In this document: positions 19,213 through 28,264 of the stretch, one piece after another
Position numbering within the stretch: the first letter of the stretch is position 1
Layout of the letters: each line of letters starts with the position of its first letter
Assembly: GCF_000379765.1 (NCBI RefSeq)
Contig: NZ_KB903430.1
Location: 406,945 to 470,944, forward strand
DNA: 64,000 nt
Direction: 5' to 3'
Source of the DNA: Flexithrix dorotheae DSM 6795
GTDB taxonomy: Bacteria > Bacteroidota > Bacteroidia > Cytophagales > Flammeovirgaceae
Position numbers and translations under genes: made by a program
Notes under the pieces: generated by a model
What the model was told of the DNA's origin: nothing
Database searches by the model: none
What the model saw: only the letters and a program-made list of their open reading frames with translations

Positions 19213-19500
19213 CTACTCTAACAAAAACTTCAATTCCTCACAAGTCTTGCTGGGTACAAATTCTATAATCTGGTAATCCGCCAAATCATTACTTTTAAAA
19301 GGATCCTGGTCCAGAATTTCCACTAATGTTGCTTTATCCGATACTTTACTCAGAATGATTCCACCATCTCTTGGAACCTTTCTTCCCGAAGCCAGGAAAT
19401 TTCCACTTTCAAATTGCTTATTCAAGTAAGTGATATGATCTTCTAAATACTGATCAACTTTTTCTAAAGGTACTTTATAAGTCAGGTTAATAATGAACAT
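19213..19500 (-). CDS. YciI family protein
   Basis: 95 residues, the usual size. The YciI/YCII fold is suggested by the ferredoxin-like pattern: a β-strand start FIINLTYKVPLE, a helix with DHITYLNKQFESG, then FLASGRKVPRDGGIIL, and an ending with DPFKSNDLADYQIIEF. Family members include a dehalogenase-like activity in some organisms, but the function of most is unknown. It is followed on the same strand by nothing closely linked; the GNAT gene is upstream with a 93-base gap. Confidence 0.85.
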   Translation of the reverse strand: MFIINLTYKVPLEKVDQYLEDHITYLNKQFESGNFLASGRKVPRDGGIILSKVSDKATLVEILDQDPFKSNDLADYQIIEFVPSKTCEELKFLLE

Positions 19501-19593
19501 TATTTTTTAATGGTTAATTAAGATTATTTAATCTCGAAAGGGATTCAGGTCTGATTCCAATAATCCGTCTGGACCTTTTCCTAATATATTTTT

Positions 19594-20064
19594 CTACTCT
19601 CCCAGCCACCTCTCCATCATTACATCGCCTCTTTCATATTCACTTTTGAAATCTTTTACATGTTTGAAACCCAGGCTTTCGTAGAGTTTAAGAGCCGGTG
19701 TTAGACCCGAATTTGAGATCAGCACTATTTTCTTCGCCCCCATTTCCTCTGCTTTTTTCAAAATAGCCAGCCCCAGATACTTTCCCACTTTTTTGCCTCT
19801 GGCACTTTCCATTACACCCATTTTTCCCAATTCAAAAATGCCTTCCCCTACTTTTATCAGGGCACATGTACCTACAACTTCTCCACCCAATTGGGCAAAA
19901 AGAATGGAACCTCCTTTATCAATAATTGCCTCTTTTGGATGGTCGAGCAATTCAAAATCCGGACCTTCCAACTTGAAATAAGTAGTAATCCAGGCTTCGT
20001 TTATGGCTTTAAAGTTGGGATTATATTTAGGGTTATACTCTATTATTTTGATTTCATCAGACAT
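19594..20064 (-). CDS. GNAT family N-acetyltransferase
   Basis: 156 residues, a single GNAT domain. Motif A is visible as ELGKMGVMESARGKKVGKYL (about 78-97), the acetyl-CoA pyrophosphate loop, followed by a motif B-like ALKLYESLGFKHVKDF. The acceptor substrate cannot be inferred. Confidence 0.9.
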   Translation of the reverse strand: MSDEIKIIEYNPKYNPNFKAINEAWITTYFKLEGPDFELLDHPKEAIIDKGGSILFAQLGGEVVGTCALIKVGEGIFELGKMGVMESARGKKVGKYLGLAILKKAEEMGAKKIVLISNSGLTPALKLYESLGFKHVKDFKSEYERGDVMMERWLGE

Positions 20065-20207
20065 AAAAACCGGTGTTTTTCACCATACATCAATTTAATA
20101 ACTTTCACTAAATTAGTGCATTTTCCTAATCCATAAAACAATCAGTTTTCGGCAAAAAAACCATATCAGATAATGAAGTTGTTTAAGATAAAACCGTTCG
20201 GCTGCGA

Positions 20208-20221
20208 TTGGTACATACCAA
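20208..20221. promoter_or_regulatory. Palindrome in the divergent GNAT / AsmA-like intergenic region
   Basis: TTGGTA-CA-TACCAA, perfect 6-bp arms, about 140 bp from each flanking start. It resembles in form the palindrome upstream of the MarR gene (54342-54355). Confidence 0.25.
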
Positions 20222-20356
20222 AATAAATCCTTCCCAAAATTAAATTATCAAAACCTTTTCATTAATTTAAAGATTGATTTGAGTATCTGAGCTATTTCCG
20301 ATTTAGGAACCTGATGTCAGGCATCTTTATTGGGGCCAATTGTTTCTTGATGGTTC

Positions 20357-23300
20357 ATGAAATTTCCTTTCAAAAATGTATTTAGATCCATATATCCACC
20401 AAAAAAATGGTGGCATTGGTTGGGTTATGTCATCACATTTTTGGTATTGGTTGTGTACCTGGGAGGAAAATTTACAGAAAACCTTATTGGTGACCGGCTT
20501 ATGGAAGTGGCCAAAAATTCATCAAAAGGGATTTATACCATTGGTTACCGTAAGGCCACTTTCAATATCTTCAGTGGGGAACTGGATCTGCACCACTTCG
20601 AATTTAAAATTGATTCAACAGATCAGGAAGCACTTAAAAAACTTCCCATCACCAATAAGAATCTGTATCAATTCAAATGCCCCCATTTTTATTTAGACAT
20701 AGAAAACCTTTATCTGATTTACTTCACAAAAAAACTGAAGGTAAACGGAATTTTTATAGAGAATCCACATGTAGAACTGATCAATTATCCAACTTATGAC
20801 AAGCCCTCAACACTCTCCAAAGAAACTGGTAATTTATACTATCTCATTTCAGATTACCTAAAACTTTTTAAGGTAGCCAATCTGAAGGTTAAAGAAGCTT
20901 CCTTTAAATATGAAGAATATGGCCAGGACAAAATCACCGAAATTAACCTGAACAGCCTGACTTTTGGGATTCAGAACCTGTTGCTGGATTCTGCTGCAGA
21001 CAAAGACAAAACCAAGTTTTTCTATACAGAAGACTTTGAGTTTTCTGCAAGGGATCAGAAATTCATTTTGCCTGATAGCCTTCACATGCTAAGTTTTGAC
21101 CAGATACTGATTTCCACGGATGAATCCCGAATTTTATTCAAAAATTTCAAACTAAAAAGAATCCCGGATTTAGATATTCCGGACTCTGCCATTGCTCATC
21201 TCAATCATTACGATATAGAACTTCCTGAATTCGATCTGGAAGGAGTTGATTTTAAAAAAGCATACAATGAAAACCATCTTGATATTGCTTCAATCATACT
21301 TTCAGCACCCAATATTTGGATAAACAACAGGAATAATGAATTGATAAAATCAGATAAAATTAACCATTTGGATAATGAAAATAAGGGGAACTCCATTGCT
21401 GAAATTCTCACTCATTTCTTCTCTGGAGTTTCGGTGGATACTTTTAATATTAAAGATGGAAGGTTAGACCTAAACCTTGCCGACAAAACAAGATATTTCG
21501 CCAAAAATATCAATCTCCATCTGGATAATTTCCATTTAGATACCACATTGCTGAACCAGGGGCGGTTTTTCCCTCATTATGAGGATATGTCATTTTCAAT
21601 AGAGAATTATGAAATTGATTTGCCTGATAGTATTCATTCTCTAAAAGTAGATCATTTTGGTTTTTCCACTAAAAAATCTACCTTATTTGCTAAAAACATC
21701 AGTTTTAATACCAACTACTCTCAAAAACATCTGAATTACCTGAAGAGTATGGGTAAGGATGATCTGTATTCAATTGACATTCCCGAATTAAATATTAATG
21801 GATACAATATTGAAAATATGTTTTTGAACAGGGAATTTGCAGTAGAACAGATTAAACTTTCTCACCCTAAGGTTCATATTTTTTCACACCCTGATTTAAA
21901 AAAATCGAATTCTCCCAAAACTCAAATTGATTTCAACAATCTTTATCCCCTGGTTTCCAAATTTGCCACAAGCATATCGATAAACGAGTTTATAATCGAT
22001 AGTGCCAATATCGAATACACACAGACCCAACATAAAACTAAAGGATTATTATTTGTGGAAAACTTTAGTTTTATGGCCCGAAAATTTAATCTGGATAGGG
22101 AAGCTCACCAAAGGAAAAGTATCTTTTATGCTGAGGATATTGGGTTCCAGATAAATGGAATAAACCTGAATATGCCCCAAAAAGGACATGTAATTCAAGC
22201 CGATCAAATCACCTTTTCAAGCCTGGATGAAATTATTAACCTGAAAGATTTTTCCCTAAAACCACTATCCGGAAGTTCATCAAATCAGGCAGAAAAATAT
22301 ACCATAAACACCACCGAATTGAAACTGAAAGGGATGGATTTGAAAGCACTCATTTATAACAAACGCTTTGAGTTCGATACCATCCAGTTCATGGATGCAA
22401 ACATAAAAATTGTGCAGGAGGAACACTTTGATGATACAAAAGACGAAACCATACGGGAGGAAGGTTCGAAATCCATAGGGGATTTTGCCAAAAATATAAG
22501 TGTTAACGATCTGGCCTTCAGAAACATTAATTTTAGTTTCTTAAAACAAAAAAGGGAAATAATCGGGTTCAAAAATGCAGACCTGGAAATTCTAAATTAT
22601 CAGGTAGATTCTTTAAAACTCAGGAAAAACGATTTTGTAGCAAAATACGATGACTTGTTTTATCAGCTTAGTGACTTCCGGTTTAACCTGCCCGATAGCA
22701 TTCACATACTCCAAGTGGATTATTTGGATGCCTCAGTAAAAAAAGGCACAAGCAGAATACTAAACCTTAAACTTTTCCCAAAAACCACTCAGGTTCCTGA
22801 TTCAGCCAACATTTTTAAAGTTACTATTCCGGAAATTATTTCCACAGGTTCGGTGGCCTACCACAACTATTTTAACAAAAAACATGATTATGGAAACCTC
22901 ACTATTAAAAACCCCAAAATTGACCTGTTAATTAATCAGCAGGGCAAAAACAAAGAATTAACCAGGGAAGAAAAGCGGGAAAAACTCAATAAAATACCTG
23001 AGGGGATTCTCCAGGCGCTCAGGCTGGATACCATGTATATAGAAGCATTCAATCTGGAAAATGCAAACATCCATCTAAACCTAAGAAAAAAGGGGAAGGA
23101 AACACATGTTAGAATTCAGGATTATGATTTTTCTCTTTTTGGTTTTGAGCTCAATAAAGCCTCCTCTCTGGAAAATGACAAAAGATTTTTGTTCTCCAGA
23201 CAAGCCAAATCAGAGGCAAGGGGTTTTTCTGTTAAAACACCAAAAGGAGATAGTTTAAATATTGCCGGGATTTTTATTGATACCGATAATATAACCTACG

Positions 23301-24595
23301 ACCTAAGGGATATATATTTTACAGATAACTTTCACCAAGAATTGGTTTATCCCACTAATCCGGAAAATATAGAAGTAAAAATACCCCATTTTTCTGCCAG
23401 CGGATTGCGTTTATACCAATTTGTCCTGGATCAAAAAATTGACCTCAATGAATTGATTATTACTGAACCGGAAATTAATTATGCGAAAGCAGATCATTCA
23501 AAGGTGGCAAAAAGTACCAGCTCTATTGCAAAGCATGAAAATAAGGGCTTCGTTTATCCATTCAATCCTGAGAAAATAGCCTTCCTTGGAGTAGAGAATT
23601 TACAAATAAAGAATGGAAAAGCTAAGTACAATACAATTTCAGATTCAAGCCAATCCCCACTAAATATTGGAAGATTTAACCTGGATGCTGAAAATTTCAA
23701 AATTTCTCCAGACATAAGATTAACAAAAGAAAATCCACTTTTTTCCAGAGCAGTTGAATTTAAAATAGAAGATTTTGATATGCTGCTCGCAAAAAACACC
23801 CAAAACCTTTCTATTCAGAATTTGGGGTTTTCCACTGCAACTGGCCAAATATTTCTGGATGACATTGCCCTTGACTATACCATCAATATTAATTCTCTTA
23901 CCGTAAAGGACTCCAGAATTGCTTATCAGGAATTACCGGCAAAAGGTGAACAGGAAGGAGAATTCAGATTAACTGATTTGAATGCTACCATTAACAACAT
24001 TACCAATGATGATTCCATCCTAACCATGCAACCTTTTATGAGCCTCAATGCTTCCACTAAAATAATGGGGAAAAGTAACTTAAATGCCAATTTTATATTC
24101 GATCTGAAAGACCCTAAAGGGAAATTCAGTTTTAATGCTTCTATGGGGCAGCTGGATTACACAATCCTTAATGAATTTATTGTGCCCGTTTTTTCTGCTC
24201 ATATTAATAGCGGAATGATGAATGAAATGGAACTCTGGGCTGAAGCTGATGATAAATTTGCAGCGGGGGAAATGGCCATGTATTATGAAGATCTGAATGT
24301 GGCTTTTTTAAATGCCAAAAACCCTCATAAAACCGGAATAGTAAATTCATTGGGATCTATTATAGCCAATTCTCTGGTGAAAACCCATCACAGAGAAGTA
24401 CCATTTGCTAAAGCAAAATATATCTATTTCGAAAGGAATAAATACAAATCACTTTTTAATTATTGGATTAAAATTGCGGTGAGTGGGGTTACCAGTAATA
24501 TTGGCCTGGGAAACCATAAAAAGAAAATTAAGAAAATTGAAGATAGTGAGCTAAAAAGGAAGCTCCACATTACCCACCCGGTACAGGGTAAATAA
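20357..24595 (+). CDS. Large AsmA-like envelope protein with ~180-residue repeats
   Basis: 1412 residues. A short cytoplasmic tail and one transmembrane helix (about 20-38, YVITFLVLVVYLGG) precede a very long β-rich extracytoplasmic part. Two repeated signatures recur at regular distance. The first is LPDSLHMLSFD near 236, LPDSIHSLKVD near 419, PQKGHVIQAD near 604, LPDSIHILQVD near 776, PKGDSLNIAG near 961 and NTQNLSIQN near 1143. The second is of the type IPELNINGYNIENMF...KLSHPKVHIF (five clear copies). Such architecture resembles AsmA/YhdP/TamB-type repeating-β-groove proteins that bridge the envelope and move lipids; this is inference from architecture, not a family match I can prove. The DUF1028 gene follows after 31 bases. 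Confidence 0.7.
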   Translation: MKFPFKNVFRSIYPPKKWWHWLGYVITFLVLVVYLGGKFTENLIGDRLMEVAKNSSKGIYTIGYRKATFNIFSGELDLHHFEFKIDSTDQEALKKLPITNKNLYQFKCPHFYLDIENLYLIYFTKKLKVNGIFIENPHVELINYPTYDKPSTLSKETGNLYYLISDYLKLFKVANLKVKEASFKYEEYGQDKITEINLNSLTFGIQNLLLDSAADKDKTKFFYTEDFEFSARDQKFILPDSLHMLSFDQILISTDESRILFKNFKLKRIPDLDIPDSAIAHLNHYDIELPEFDLEGVDFKKAYNENHLDIASIILSAPNIWINNRNNELIKSDKINHLDNENKGNSIAEILTHFFSGVSVDTFNIKDGRLDLNLADKTRYFAKNINLHLDNFHLDTTLLNQGRFFPHYEDMSFSIENYEIDLPDSIHSLKVDHFGFSTKKSTLFAKNISFNTNYSQKHLNYLKSMGKDDLYSIDIPELNINGYNIENMFLNREFAVEQIKLSHPKVHIFSHPDLKKSNSPKTQIDFNNLYPLVSKFATSISINEFIIDSANIEYTQTQHKTKGLLFVENFSFMARKFNLDREAHQRKSIFYAEDIGFQINGINLNMPQKGHVIQADQITFSSLDEIINLKDFSLKPLSGSSSNQAEKYTINTTELKLKGMDLKALIYNKRFEFDTIQFMDANIKIVQEEHFDDTKDETIREEGSKSIGDFAKNISVNDLAFRNINFSFLKQKREIIGFKNADLEILNYQVDSLKLRKNDFVAKYDDLFYQLSDFRFNLPDSIHILQVDYLDASVKKGTSRILNLKLFPKTTQVPDSANIFKVTIPEIISTGSVAYHNYFNKKHDYGNLTIKNPKIDLLINQQGKNKELTREEKREKLNKIPEGILQALRLDTMYIEAFNLENANIHLNLRKKGKETHVRIQDYDFSLFGFELNKASSLENDKRFLFSRQAKSEARGFSVKTPKGDSLNIAGIFIDTDNITYDLRDIYFTDNFHQELVYPTNPENIEVKIPHFSASGLRLYQFVLDQKIDLNELIITEPEINYAKADHSKVAKSTSSIAKHENKGFVYPFNPEKIAFLGVENLQIKNGKAKYNTISDSSQSPLNIGRFNLDAENFKISPDIRLTKENPLFSRAVEFKIEDFDMLLAKNTQNLSIQNLGFSTATGQIFLDDIALDYTININSLTVKDSRIAYQELPAKGEQEGEFRLTDLNATINNITNDDSILTMQPFMSLNASTKIMGKSNLNANFIFDLKDPKGKFSFNASMGQLDYTILNEFIVPVFSAHINSGMMNEMELWAEADDKFAAGEMAMYYEDLNVAFLNAKNPHKTGIVNSLGSIIANSLVKTHHREVPFAKAKYIYFERNKYKSLFNYWIKIAVSGVTSNIGLGNHKKKIKKIEDSELKRKLHITHPVQGK

Positions 24596-24626
24596 AAACC
24601 TGCAAACAATTAATTATTTACATAAA

Positions 24627-25625
24627 ATGAACACATCAATTATTAAAATTACAATCATCACATTTGTTTTACTCAGCACCAATTTATTATTAGCCCAGGT
24701 GTACCAAAAAGAAAATCCTTTTGCCCACACTTTTTCAATTGTGGCCAGGGATGCCCAAACTGGGGAAATGGCTGTTGGAGTACAGAGCCACTGGTTTTCT
24801 GTAGGAAGTATTGTTTCATGGGGGAAATCAGGGGTCGGGGTGGTGGCCACCCAGTCGTTTGTAAATCCAGCTTTTGGCCCGAACGGACTAGAATTAATGG
24901 AGAATGGAAAGTCTGCTGAAGCTGCCCTGAAGGAACTCATTGAAGGGGATGAAGGCAGGACATTCCGCCAAGTGGCTTTTTTGGATACTAAAGGCGGTGT
25001 TTTTGCCTATACCGGGGAAAAATGCATTGAGGCAGCTGGTCATGACACAGGGGATAACTTTTCAGTTCAAGCCAACATGATGCTGAATGAAAAGGTAGTT
25101 CCTGCGATGGCAGCAGCATTTAAAAAACATATGGATTTGCCATTGGCAGAGAGGGTGGTGAAAGTATTATTAGCCGCACAGGAAGCCGGTGGAGATATAA
25201 GAGGCAAACAATCTGCAGCCTTAATTGTGGTTGGAGGAAAAAAAGTAGAGGAACCCTGGAAGGATAAATTAGTGGATTTAAGGGTGGACGATCATGAAAA
25301 CCCACTGAAGGAACTGGAAAGATTGTTAAAAGTACATCGGGCGTATGAGCACATGAATAATGGAGACCTGGCCATGGAAAAAGATAATATGGAACTGGCG
25401 CTAAAGGAATATGCTGAAGCGGAAAAACTATTTCCTGAAAACCTGGAGATGAAATACTGGAAGGCTGTCGGATTGGCCAACAACGGGGACCTTGAAACAG
25501 CAATACCAATTTTTAAGGAAGTTTTTGAAAAAGATCAAAACTGGAAAGAATTAACCAGGAGATTACCAAAATCAGGGTTGCTAAACCTCAGCCAGAAGGG
25601 AATTGACCAAATTCTTTCTTTGTAA
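24627..25625 (+). CDS. DUF1028 domain protein with C-terminal TPR-like segment, secreted
   Basis: 332 residues. The signal peptide (about 1-23, ending LLLAQ) is followed by DUF1028 (about 30-225): AHTFSIVARDAQTGEMAVGV, GVGVVATQSFVNPAFGPNGLEL and KQSAALIVVGG. DUF1028 has an Ntn-hydrolase-like look but no proven substrate; some relatives carry a peptidoglycan-binding domain instead. Residues about 240-315 (YEHMNNGDLAMEKDNMELAL, then YWKAVGLANNGDLETAIPIF) are two TPR-like helical pairs. It is close behind the AsmA-like gene and probably co-transcribed. Confidence 0.88.
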   Translation: MNTSIIKITIITFVLLSTNLLLAQVYQKENPFAHTFSIVARDAQTGEMAVGVQSHWFSVGSIVSWGKSGVGVVATQSFVNPAFGPNGLELMENGKSAEAALKELIEGDEGRTFRQVAFLDTKGGVFAYTGEKCIEAAGHDTGDNFSVQANMMLNEKVVPAMAAAFKKHMDLPLAERVVKVLLAAQEAGGDIRGKQSAALIVVGGKKVEEPWKDKLVDLRVDDHENPLKELERLLKVHRAYEHMNNGDLAMEKDNMELALKEYAEAEKLFPENLEMKYWKAVGLANNGDLETAIPIFKEVFEKDQNWKELTRRLPKSGLLNLSQKGIDQILSL

Positions 25626-25812
25626 TTTGAAAGTAAATTGCAGACCCTAAAACTAACCTTAACTCCCTGATTAAATACCAATTAAAGGTCTGTTTTTTAA
25701 ATTATGTACCTTCAAATTATTAAATCGTCCAGAATCTTTTTCAATGCTTTGCTATTTTTCATTTAATTTGCAGTAATTTTTTTTAAAAGCATAAGGACAT
25801 AAGATTAAGAAC

Positions 25813-26532
25813 ATGAGGATATTATTGGTTGGATATGGCAAAATGGGGAAGACCATTGAAAAAATCGCCAAAGACAGAGGAAATGAAATAGCCGGAATTA
25901 TTGATGTGGATAATTTCAGTGATTTGGAGAATATGAAGAAAGAAGATGCTGATGTGGCCATTGAATTCACCCAGCCTGATGCCGCTTTTAAAAACATTTC
26001 TACCTGTCTCAGCAAAGGGATTCCAGTGGTAAGCGGAACAACTGGATGGCTTGAAAAGAAGTCTGAAATCGAAATGATTTGCCTCCAAAATAAAACTGCA
26101 TTTTTCTATGCCTCCAATTATAGCATAGGAGTAAATCTGTTTTTTAAGTTGAACCAGATTCTTGCAGGTATGATGAACAGGCATCTACAATATAATGTAG
26201 CCATGTCAGAAACACACCATACAGAGAAAAAGGATGCGCCAAGTGGCACTGCCATTACATTGGCGGAAGGAATTATTGCCAATTTGGAGAGGAAAAACAA
26301 CTGGAAACTGGAGCATGACCAACAAAATGAGGATGACATTCCAATTCAGCCATTTAGAAAAAAGGATGTTCCCGGAACCCACACCATAGAATACAATTCC
26401 GAAGTAGATAGTATTTCTATACAACATGTAGCCCATAGCCGACAAGGTTTTGCTGAAGGTGCTGTGCAGGCTGCAGAATGGCTTGTGGGAAAAGAAGGGA
26501 TTTTTGGAATGGATGATCTTTTAAAATTTTAA
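25813..26532 (+). CDS. dapB: 4-Hydroxy-tetrahydrodipicolinate reductase
   Basis: 239 residues, matching the short Bacteroidota form. Catalyses the NAD(P)H reduction in the diaminopimelate/lysine pathway. An N-terminal Rossmann start (ILLVGYGKMGKTIEKIA), GTTGW in VVSGTTGWLEK, and the catalytic segment ETHHTEKKDAPSGTA near residue 135 (His-His and Lys) are visible. A 69-base gap leads to lepB, an arrangement often seen in Bacteroidota. Confidence 0.96.
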   Translation: MRILLVGYGKMGKTIEKIAKDRGNEIAGIIDVDNFSDLENMKKEDADVAIEFTQPDAAFKNISTCLSKGIPVVSGTTGWLEKKSEIEMICLQNKTAFFYASNYSIGVNLFFKLNQILAGMMNRHLQYNVAMSETHHTEKKDAPSGTAITLAEGIIANLERKNNWKLEHDQQNEDDIPIQPFRKKDVPGTHTIEYNSEVDSISIQHVAHSRQGFAEGAVQAAEWLVGKEGIFGMDDLLKF

Positions 26533-26601
26533 TGGTCTTTACCTGAAATTCAGTATTATCAACCATATAGCAAATAATATTAATTACTTAAAATCTATAA
26601 A

Positions 26602-27759
26602 ATGAATTTAAATGTCTTCAATAAAAAGGATAACCCCTCTGAAGCCCATAAGGTGGAAAAGAAGAAAGGCGTAGTAAGGGAGTGGGCCGATGCAATTGTA
26701 TTTGCAGTAATTGCAGCTACAATCATCAGATGGTTATTGTTGGAAGCTTTTACCATACCAACCCCTTCTATGGAAAAATCACTTCTGGTAGGCGATTTCC
26801 TTTTTGTAAGTAAAATACATTATGGTGCCCGGACTCCTAAAACTCCACTTCAGGTTCCGCTCACCCATCAGAAAGTTTGGGGTACTGAAATTCCTTCTTA
26901 TGTTGATTGGATTCAGTTGCCACAATTCCGGTTACCAGGATTTTCATCCGTGGATAACAACGATGTGGTGGTTTTCAATTATCCCAATGAATATCCCGGG
27001 AACCCCAGAGGAGAGGCTCAATATCCGGTGGATCTTCGAACCAACTACATTAAAAGATGTATAGGTATTCCCGGTGATTCCTTGAAAATTGTCAATAAGG
27101 TAGTCTATGTAAATGGTGAAGAATTACCATTCCCTGAGCATATGGAAACCAGCTATTCTGTAGAATCTAATGATGTCATTAATCAAAGAGTTTTTGAAAA
27201 GCTGGATATTACAGATGTAAGACAGGGTTCCAGAGCTGGATCTGCCAGAGTGCTTTATAACGTTCATGCTGAGCAGGAAAAAATTGACAAATTGAAATCC
27301 TATGATTTTATAAAGTCGGTGGACGAAATCGTGTATGAAGAAGGCCAGTCTGCAGGGGTTTTCCCCAATGACAGAAATTTTGACTGGAGTCTGGATAACT
27401 TCGGATCGGTTTATATTCCTCAGGAGGGCGACAAAATAAAGCTGGATTCCATTTCCCTTCCTTTATATGAGAAAATCATCACTATCCACGAAGGAAATGA
27501 AAATGCCAGAGTGGAAGATGGGAAATTATATATTGATGACAATGCTGTTTCGGAATATACTTTCAAGCAAAATTATTATTTTATGATGGGTGATAATCGT
27601 CATAACTCACAGGATTCGAGAATATGGGGATTTGTACCAGAAGATCATATTTTAGGTAAAGCCTTATTGATCTGGTGGTCTGTGGCTCCTCCTACAGCAG
27701 AAAACAACAACATTTTCTCCAGAGTAAGATGGAGTAGAATATTTAAATTGATTGATTAA
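26602..27759 (+). CDS. lepB: Signal peptidase I
   Basis: 385 residues, longer than E. coli LepB-type soluble domains because of an insertion of about 100 residues between the catalytic elements, typical of Bacteroidota. One transmembrane helix (about 30-48). The catalytic Ser56 lies in IPTPSMEKSL and the general-base Lys151 in NYIKRCIGIPGDS; the C-terminal box is MGDNRHNSQDSRIWG. It removes signal peptides from exported proteins at the inner membrane, including the many secreted proteins in this window. Confidence 0.96.
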   Translation: MNLNVFNKKDNPSEAHKVEKKKGVVREWADAIVFAVIAATIIRWLLLEAFTIPTPSMEKSLLVGDFLFVSKIHYGARTPKTPLQVPLTHQKVWGTEIPSYVDWIQLPQFRLPGFSSVDNNDVVVFNYPNEYPGNPRGEAQYPVDLRTNYIKRCIGIPGDSLKIVNKVVYVNGEELPFPEHMETSYSVESNDVINQRVFEKLDITDVRQGSRAGSARVLYNVHAEQEKIDKLKSYDFIKSVDEIVYEEGQSAGVFPNDRNFDWSLDNFGSVYIPQEGDKIKLDSISLPLYEKIITIHEGNENARVEDGKLYIDDNAVSEYTFKQNYYFMMGDNRHNSQDSRIWGFVPEDHILGKALLIWWSVAPPTAENNNIFSRVRWSRIFKLID

Positions 27760-27778
27760 AAGTTCCACTTTTGTCTAC

Positions 27779-27817
27779 AAAAAAGCCTTTCAAATTCATT
27801 TTTTGAAAGGCTTTTTT
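27779..27817. terminator. Bidirectional terminator between lepB and the lipoyl-domain gene
   Basis: Perfect 16-bp inverted repeat (27779-27794 and 27802-27817) around a 7-base loop, with A and T tracts, between convergent genes. Confidence 0.85.
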
Positions 27818-27840
27818 ATTTTCTCTGCCGAAAAAATTAA

Positions 27841-28239
27841 TCATAAAATTTCTCCCGGAACAAATGGGGTAAAGTCAACCTGTTCTTTTGCCACAATTGC
27901 CATTAAACCATCCACCGGAATTTTCTTTTTGCTTTCTGCTAATAAATAGATAAACCCCGAGGTATATGATTCCAATTCCATGGTAGCCTTATCAGTTTCT
28001 ACTTCTGCAATTGCCTGGTTTCCATTCAAACTTTCCCCCTCCTTCACCAGCCATTTAGAAATTGTAGCATATTCCATATTATCTGCCATTTTAGGCATGA
28101 GGATAGGTTCGAACTCAATTTTTGTTTTCAGGTCTTTTAATATAAATTCCTTTTCTTCAGATGTATATTTAGATTTTTGGTTGCTATCTTCTTCCTCCTC
28201 TAAGGACCCAAACAAAAAACCGAATATTTTTTTGATCAT
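27841..28239 (-). CDS. Stand-alone lipoyl/biotinyl-domain protein
   Basis: 132 residues. An N-terminal hydrophobic, Phe-rich stretch (IKKIFGFLFG) and an acidic linker precede one lipoyl domain (about 43-125), with PKMADNMEYATISKWLVKEG and the attachment motif ETDKATME (Lys84). In E2 enzymes the domain is one part of a large acyltransferase; here no catalytic or E1/E3-binding domain is attached. It sits 25 bases downstream of the PopT-like gene, so the two are probably co-transcribed. Whether it carries lipoate or biotin cannot be decided; ETDKA favours lipoate. The partner enzyme is not visible in the window. Confidence 0.85.
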   Translation of the reverse strand: MIKKIFGFLFGSLEEEEDSNQKSKYTSEEKEFILKDLKTKIEFEPILMPKMADNMEYATISKWLVKEGESLNGNQAIAEVETDKATMELESYTSGFIYLLAESKKKIPVDGLMAIVAKEQVDFTPFVPGEIL

Positions 28240-28264
28240 CGTACGGGATTTTAATTTTAAACTG

